Part shown: positions 59,190-64,000 of the stretch, piece after piece
Numbering within the stretch: position 1 is the stretch's first letter
Layout: every line of letters begins with the position of its first letter
Source of the DNA: Pectobacterium punjabense
GTDB taxonomy: Bacteria > Pseudomonadota > Gammaproteobacteria > Enterobacterales > Enterobacteriaceae
NCBI RefSeq assembly: GCF_012427845.1
Contig: NZ_CP038498.1
Coordinates: forward strand, 1 to 64,000
DNA length: 64,000 nucleotides
Reading direction: 5' to 3'
Translations under genes and position numbers: made by a program
Notes under the pieces: generated by a model
What the model was told of the DNA's origin: nothing
Database searches by the model: none
Seen by the model: the letters and a program-made list of their open reading frames with translations, nothing else

Positions 59190-60635
59190 TTATCCCCGCG
59201 CTTTCACCGCCTGACGCATCCCTTGCGCCAAAATATCGCTCAGATCGGCTGTCACCTGCTCCACTAAACCTGACCGTTGGGTGAGATCTTCCTCCCAGTG
59301 TGCGGTATCGGCGAGCACCTCGTTGACCAATTCATACACGGTTAGATCGGTTCCCACGCGTGGCCACAGCTGGCGGTAACGGGTGAGCCACTGTTCATCA
59401 TCCTGTAAAGGATAAGTCTCGCCCGCTCGTTCTCCACGGTAGAAGGCAATCAGCGCGGCCAGCGCAAACGTCAACCGTGCCGGAAAGCGCCCGTTGCGGT
59501 GGCCTGCCAGCAGCTGTGGCAGAATACGTGTGCGGAATTTAGTCATGCCATTGAGTGCGATGGAGAGCAACTGATGGCGAATATAGGGATTCTGAAAACG
59601 TCCGGTGACGGCATCGGCAAATTCACGCAACTCATTCGCCGGTAAATCCAGCACTGGGATGATCTCTTGATGTAGCGTATTTTCTACAAAGCGACGGACA
59701 TCGGCGTCCTGCATCGCTTCACCTACCGTATCCAGCCCGCAGAGCCAGGCAACCGGAACCAGAGCGGTGTGTGCACCATTCAAAATCGCCACTTTACGTT
59801 CTTTATACGGCCTGATGTCGTCAACAATGCGGATATTAAGCGGACATGCCGCAAGTTTCAGCTCATCCGCCAGCCAGTGGGGGCCTTGAATGACAAAGAG
59901 GTAAAAATGTTCGGCGGTATCCAAAAAGGCATCGTGGTAGCCCAGTTTCTCTTCCAGCGCTGATGATTCTTCACGCGGGTATCCCGTTACGATCCTGTCT
60001 ACGAGCGTGGAACAGAAGGTATTTGCCGTCTCAATCCAGTCGATAAACGCGGGTGAGAGTTGCCATTCCTGAGCATAGCGTAGAACCAGAGTTTTGAGCG
60101 CCTCACCGTTATAGTCGATCAGTTCGCAGGGGATGATGACCCAGCCTTTATCGCTCTCACCGTTAAAATGCGTAAAGCGTTCCAGCAACAGGCGTGTCAG
60201 CTTGGCAGGAAAGCTGACCGGCGGCGTATCGTTGAGGCTGTCGCCAGCGTGATAGCTGATGCCCGCTTCCGTGGTGTTTGAAAAAACAAAACGAATGGCG
60301 GCGTTATGGGCTAATGCCAGATAATCGGCAAAATGCTGATACGGGTTAATCTCGTTATTCACCGAACGGATCAGGCGCGCATCGCTGACGGCCTCGCCCT
60401 GTTCGTTAAGTCCCCTAATGACCGTAGTGTAAAGCCCATCTTGCGTATTGAGCGACGGTGGAAAATCGGTATTAATGGGGCGCACAATCGTTACGCCCGC
60501 CTGAAGATCGGTCTTCTCATTCAGCACATCCAACAGCCAATCTACAAAGGCGCGCAAGAAGTTGCCTTCACCAAACTGAATCACTTTTGTTGGATAGCAT
60601 GCGCCGGGAAAGTCTTTCCGATTCAATGTCTTCAT
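59190..60635 (-). CDS. uxaB: Tagaturonate reductase UxaB (altronate oxidoreductase)
   Basis: This enzyme (481 aa) reduces D-tagaturonate to D-altronate with NADH, in galacturonate breakdown. It is a polyol-specific long-chain dehydrogenase (mannitol dehydrogenase family) with the N-terminal nucleotide motif [13 protein letters not shown] and the catalytic segment [14 protein letters not shown]. The length and motifs match E. coli UxaB. It follows lgoD by 13 bases, so lgoD-uxaB form an operon. GAGGGA precedes ATG 60635. Confidence 0.95.
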   Translation of the reverse strand: MKTLNRKDFPGACYPTKVIQFGEGNFLRAFVDWLLDVLNEKTDLQAGVTIVRPINTDFPPSLNTQDGLYTTVIRGLNEQGEAVSDARLIRSVNNEINPYQHFADYLALAHNAAIRFVFSNTTEAGISYHAGDSLNDTPPVSFPAKLTRLLLERFTHFNGESDKGWVIIPCELIDYNGEALKTLVLRYAQEWQLSPAFIDWIETANTFCSTLVDRIVTGYPREESSALEEKLGYHDAFLDTAEHFYLFVIQGPHWLADELKLAACPLNIRIVDDIRPYKERKVAILNGAHTALVPVAWLCGLDTVGEAMQDADVRRFVENTLHQEIIPVLDLPANELREFADAVTGRFQNPYIRHQLLSIALNGMTKFRTRILPQLLAGHRNGRFPARLTFALAALIAFYRGERAGETYPLQDDEQWLTRYRQLWPRVGTDLTVYELVNEVLADTAHWEEDLTQRSGLVEQVTADLSDILAQGMRQAVKARG

Positions 60636-60648
60636 GATTATTCCCTCA

Positions 60649-61671
60649 TCAGAATGTGATGACGCCTTTGATTAGCTCGCGGTTGTTAATGACATCCTTT
60701 TCATAGATGTCAGCCAATGTGGCAAACGGGTAACGGTGCGTCAGCATCATTTCTGCGGTGAGTTTGCCTTCAGACATCAGACGTCCCACTTTGGCGAAAT
60801 CTTCCGGTGTGGCGTTACGGCTGCCCATCATCGTGGTTTCTTTCTTATGGAATTCAGGATCGGAGAACTGCAAATCACCTTTAAATAGACCGACAAACAC
60901 GATGCTGCCACCGTGGCGGATCAGGTTAATGGTGTTGTTCATCGCATGTTGGTTTCCCGTGGCATCAATCACTTTCTCTGCCAATGAACCGCCAAATTCG
61001 GCACGTAGCTGGGTTTCAAAATCCTCGGCAGAGGGATCGACGACCGGCAGATTCAGGTTGGCAATGACGTGTTCGCGGCGGGCAGCGCTGGTATCCGCAA
61101 CGACCACCTGAGCGCCGTCTGCTTTGGCGATGGCTGCTGCACCGAGGCCAATGGGGCCGGCACCGACGACCAGCACCTGTTCGCCATGTTGCACTTTCGC
61201 CCGACGAACGGCATGCGCGCTAATGGCGTAGGGCTCGATTAATGCTGCCGCTTGTGGATCGATCCCTTCTGCCAGCAGTACGTTTGTGGCGGGCACCGCC
61301 AGATATTCGCTGAATCCGCCATCCTGATGTACGCCAATGACTGAAATTTTCTCGCAGCAGTTGGTACGGCCGCTCTTGCAGGCTGGGCATTGCTGACAGG
61401 CTACGTAGGGAATGACGGCCACCTGCTGACCTTTTTTAAATTGATGTACATTTTTGCCTGTATCGACAACCTCACCACATATTTCGTGACCTAATACGCG
61501 TGGGTAGCTAAAAAAGGGTTGATTCCCTCCCCAGGCATGAATATCTGTTCCACAAATACCCACAGACTTAATTTTAATTAATGTTTCACTCTCACCCGGA
61601 ATAGGTATTTCACGTTTTTTCCAGACAAGTTTTTTCGGTTCCTGGCAGATCAATGTATTCATTGTTGACAT
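60649..61671 (-). CDS. lgoD: L-galactonate 5-dehydrogenase LgoD
   Basis: This zinc-dependent medium-chain dehydrogenase (340 aa) oxidises L-galactonate to D-tagaturonate. Catalytic-zinc ligands are Cys40 (GICGTD) and His62-Glu63 (LGHEICG). Structural zinc cysteines 92, 95, 98 and 106 are in the [15 protein letters not shown] segment. The NAD motif is [10 protein letters not shown]. It is nearly identical to E. coli LgoD (YjjN) over long stretches. GGAGAG precedes the ATG. Confidence 0.95.
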   Translation of the reverse strand: MSTMNTLICQEPKKLVWKKREIPIPGESETLIKIKSVGICGTDIHAWGGNQPFFSYPRVLGHEICGEVVDTGKNVHQFKKGQQVAVIPYVACQQCPACKSGRTNCCEKISVIGVHQDGGFSEYLAVPATNVLLAEGIDPQAAALIEPYAISAHAVRRAKVQHGEQVLVVGAGPIGLGAAAIAKADGAQVVVADTSAARREHVIANLNLPVVDPSAEDFETQLRAEFGGSLAEKVIDATGNQHAMNNTINLIRHGGSIVFVGLFKGDLQFSDPEFHKKETTMMGSRNATPEDFAKVGRLMSEGKLTAEMMLTHRYPFATLADIYEKDVINNRELIKGVITF

Positions 61672-61775
61672 GATTCTTCTCTCCTGTTTTTTGTTTTTTC
61701 AGATATTGATGAAAAAAAATATTGATGAGAGACAGGAGCTGTAAATTGTGAATACGGACTCATAAAAATGTTTTA

Positions 61776-61789
61776 AATCGGTTTTTAAT
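61776..61789. promoter_or_regulatory. Candidate LgoR operator, lgoD-lgoR gap
   Basis: AATCGGTTTTTAAT lies in the 141-base gap between the divergent lgoD and lgoR genes. Its exact inverted copy, ATTAAAAACCGATT, is at 62723-62736 after lgoR. A matching 14-base word flanking a regulator gene on both sides is a strong operator candidate. Confidence 0.6.
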
Positions 61790-61812
61790 GTGTGCAAAAA
61801 AGGAGATCTCTC

Positions 61813-62727
61813 ATGAGCCGTTCACAAAATTTACGTCACAATGTGATTAACCAGATTATCGACGATATGGCTCGTGGTCATATTCCGTCGCCTCTGCCGT
61901 CGCAAAATGCGCTGGCGGAGATGTATAACATCAGCCGCACGACGGTGCGCCATATTCTGGTTCATCTGCGTGACTGCGGTGTGCTTACACAGGTTGGCAG
62001 CGATTATGTGATTGCCCGAAAACCCGGCCACGACGATGGGTTCACCTGCATTACCGCGCCAATGGATGAGCAAAACCGTATTTTCGAGCAGGCGTTTTTC
62101 ACCATGATCAACCAGCGTCAGCTCCGTGTCGGCGAGGTCTTCTCAGAGCTACAGCTCGCGCGTGACGCGGGTGTCAGCCCGGTGGTCGTACGCGAGTATC
62201 TGTTAAAATTTGGGCGCTACAACCTGATTCAGAACGAAAAACGTGGGCAGTGGAGCATGAAAGAGTTCGATCAGGCCTACGCGGAACAGCTATTTGAATT
62301 GCGGGAAATGTTGGAGACGCACGCTCTGCAACATTTCCTCAATTTGCCGGACGATGACCCCCGTTGGCTACAGGCCAAAACCTTGCTGGAACGCCACCGT
62401 ATGTTACGTGACAGCATTGGTAACAGCTTTCGTATGTTCTCGCAGCTTGACCGCAACTTTCATGCGCTTTTACTCTCTGCTGCTGAAAATGTCTTTTTTG
62501 ATCAGTCTCTTGAAATCATCTCTGTGATATTTCATTTCCACTACCAGTGGGATGAAAGCGATCTCAAACAGCGCAACATCATCGCGATTGACGAGCACAT
62601 GACCATCCTCAGCGCACTGATTTGTCGAAGCGATCTGGATGCCACGTTGGCGCTACGTAACCATTTGAATTCAGCTAAACAATCGATGATTCGCTCAATT
62701 AATCAGACAGCGCGAGCTGATCATTAA
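61813..62727 (+). CDS. lgoR: GntR/FadR-family regulator LgoR
   Basis: This regulator (304 aa) controls L-galactonate use in E. coli, where it has the same length and near-identical sequence. It has an unusual architecture: a first winged helix at about 1-65 (LAEMYNISRTTVRHILVHL) and a second at about 95-150 (LARDAGVSPVVVREYLLKF). A C-terminal FCD ligand-binding domain (about 160-290) follows. I chose ATG 61813, with AAGGAGAT just upstream. It is divergent from lgoD-uxaB and upstream of lgoT. Confidence 0.93.
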   Translation: MSRSQNLRHNVINQIIDDMARGHIPSPLPSQNALAEMYNISRTTVRHILVHLRDCGVLTQVGSDYVIARKPGHDDGFTCITAPMDEQNRIFEQAFFTMINQRQLRVGEVFSELQLARDAGVSPVVVREYLLKFGRYNLIQNEKRGQWSMKEFDQAYAEQLFELREMLETHALQHFLNLPDDDPRWLQAKTLLERHRMLRDSIGNSFRMFSQLDRNFHALLLSAAENVFFDQSLEIISVIFHFHYQWDESDLKQRNIIAIDEHMTILSALICRSDLDATLALRNHLNSAKQSMIRSINQTARADH

Positions 62728-62736
62728 AAACCGATT
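62723..62736. promoter_or_regulatory. Candidate LgoR operator, lgoR-lgoT gap
   Basis: ATTAAAAACCGATT is the exact reverse complement of the operator word at 61776-61789. It overlaps the lgoR stop codon, and a partial second copy, TTAAAAACC, follows at once. It is placed to control lgoT. Confidence 0.6.
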
Positions 62737-62939
62737 AAAAACCATAAATCATTATCAAGAGCACGGTTTTATCAAAATAAAAACGCCTGAGAAATATCTC
62801 TTATCTATGCTCACGAGAAGTCGACTTTATTAATAAAAATCGTGAGTGGTGATGAAATATTTCATTGCTTTCCGTTTAAAACCACTTTGCTCAACCCTGC
62901 GTTGAGTAAAGATAAAATTATAATTTCCAGGAGCCAGAC
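62728..62939. promoter_or_regulatory. lgoR-lgoT intergenic region with a second palindrome
   Basis: Besides the operator word at its left end, this 212-base gap holds the perfect palindrome ATGAAATATTTCAT (62852-62865). Its spacing does not fit the KdgR consensus well. It could be another regulator's site for lgoT; the identity is unknown. Confidence 0.4.
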
Positions 62940-64000
62940 GTGGAAAAAAATAATATAACGCTAGACCCGCGTTCTTCGTTTGATACCCGTTCTTCAGCAC
63001 CGCCAGAGGGAATAATTCAGCGCAGTAGTCGAATTAAACGTATTCAAACTACCGCAATGATTATGCTATTTTTTGCGGCGGTGATTAATTACCTCGACCG
63101 AAGTTCTCTATCGGTGGCTAATTTAACGATTCGTCAGGAATTGGGGCTAAGCGCAACGGAAATCGGGGCATTGCTCTCCGTTTTCTCTCTTGCCTATGGG
63201 ATTGCACAGCTCCCTTGTGGCCCGTTGTTGGATCGTAAAGGCCCGCGCATTATGCTGGGCCTTGGGATGTTTTTCTGGTCACTGTTTCAGGCGCTGTCTG
63301 GCATGGTACACAGCTTTACTCAGTTCGTACTGGTTCGCATTGGTATGGGAATTGGTGAAGCACCGATGAATCCATGTGGCGTGAAGGTGATCAACGACTG
63401 GTTTAACATCAAAGAACGTGGCCGCCCGATGGGATTCTTTAATGCGGCTTCAACTATTGGTGTTGCGATAAGTCCACCCATTCTGGCGGCGATGATGTTA
63501 GTGATGGGCTGGCGCGGTATGTTCATTACCATTGGTCTATTCGGCATTTTCCTCGCTATCGGCTGGTATATGTTATATCGCAACCGTGAGCAGATCGAAC
63601 TCACCGCGGATGAGCAGAATTACCTGAACGCGGGCAGTGTGAACGCTCGCCGCGATCCGTTGAGCTTTATTGAATGGCGCAGCCTGTTCCGTAACCGCAC
63701 GATGTGGGGCATGATGCTGGGTTTTAGCGGCATCAACTATACCGCGTGGTTATACTTGGCCTGGCTGCCCGGCTATCTGCAAACGGCTTATAATCTGGAT
63801 TTAAAAAGCACGGGTCTGATGGCGGCGATCCCTTTCCTGTTTGGTGCCGCCGGGATGCTGGTGAACGGCTATGTCACGGATTGGTTAGTGAAAAAAGGAA
63901 TGGAACCGATCAAGAGCCGTAAAATCTGCATCATTGCGGGTATGTTGTGCTCAGCCGCTTTTACTTTTGTGGTACCACAGGCGACAACCTCAATCGAGGC
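62940..64000 (+). CDS. lgoT: MFS L-galactonate/sugar-acid transporter LgoT (3' truncated by window)
   Basis: This is an MFS permease, probably the L-galactonate importer, with 353 codons visible before the window ends. The GTG start at 62940 follows AGGAG. A 35-residue polar N-terminus precedes the first helix (MIMLFFAAVINYLDRSSLS), the typical ACS-family opening of hexuronate transporters. Motif A is visible as LPCGPLLDRKGPR, and GMGIGEAPMNPCGVK follows. The association with lgoR-lgoD is the basis for the name; the exact substrate is inferred. Confidence 0.85.
   Translation, partial: MEKNNITLDPRSSFDTRSSAPPEGIIQRSSRIKRIQTTAMIMLFFAAVINYLDRSSLSVANLTIRQELGLSATEIGALLSVFSLAYGIAQLPCGPLLDRKGPRIMLGLGMFFWSLFQALSGMVHSFTQFVLVRIGMGIGEAPMNPCGVKVINDWFNIKERGRPMGFFNAASTIGVAISPPILAAMMLVMGWRGMFITIGLFGIFLAIGWYMLYRNREQIELTADEQNYLNAGSVNARRDPLSFIEWRSLFRNRTMWGMMLGFSGINYTAWLYLAWLPGYLQTAYNLDLKSTGLMAAIPFLFGAAGMLVNGYVTDWLVKKGMEPIKSRKICIIAGMLCSAAFTFVVPQATTSIE

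Overview
The window looks like the chromosome of a soft-rot enterobacterium, most likely Pectobacterium. It opens exactly at the GTG start of dnaA and continues dnaA-dnaN-recF-gyrB. Enterobacterial neighbours follow (yidA, yidR, yidQ, ibpA, ibpB, yidE, dpp, avtA, eamA), together with plant-associated catabolism: two aryl-beta-glucoside/cellobiose-type PTS clusters, and an L-galactonate/tagaturonate locus. The species call is inferred from protein similarity and gene order. No rRNA, tRNA, CRISPR array, insertion sequence or prophage gene was seen.

Layout. 1-6074: replication and recombination genes. 6215-14932: a block lying between gyrB and yidA (MFS transporter, GFA-fold protein, chemoreceptor, AscG-type repressor, PTS IIB-IIC-IIA and a BglA-type 6-phospho-beta-glucosidase). 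15088-15903: yidA. 16048-25404: a LysR regulator divergent from a seven-gene run with a family-5 binding protein, a DapA/NanA-type lyase, two nucleoside hydrolases, two permeases and a double ATPase. This is the most interesting unexplained system here. 25506-34398: a GNAT protein, an ssuADCB sulfonate operon lacking ssuE, and a second PTS/GH1 cluster lacking its own IIA and regulator, bracketed by two paralogous DUF1471 proteins. 34635-39558: yidR, yidQ, ibpA-ibpB with sigma-32 promoter and two ROSE-type RNA thermometers, and yidE. 40085-46919: a DASS carboxylate transporter, DcuS-DcuR, a PrlF-YhaV toxin-antitoxin pair and a 2-hydroxycarboxylate symporter. 47526-54963: an unrecognised secreted protein and the dppABCDF dipeptide importer. 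55018-64000: avtA, a periplasmic DUF4432 protein, eamA, and the uxaB-lgoD / lgoR-lgoT locus, with lgoT cut by the window end.

How the parts work together. The two PTS clusters probably share one IIA and one AscG repressor: the second cluster lacks both genes and has an AscG-like operator. LgoD and UxaB catalyse consecutive steps (L-galactonate to D-tagaturonate to D-altronate), under LgoR, which probably binds a 14-base motif found in inverted orientation on both sides of its own gene. DcuSR lies directly downstream of one carboxylate transporter, with a second one beyond the toxin-antitoxin pair.

Three different large imperfect palindromes occupy intergenic gaps (about 10017-10093, 36357-36472 and 58973-59180) and look like non-coding dispersed elements. 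An isolated strong terminator at 39915-39959 suggests a small RNA or a transcription attenuator before the DASS transporter.
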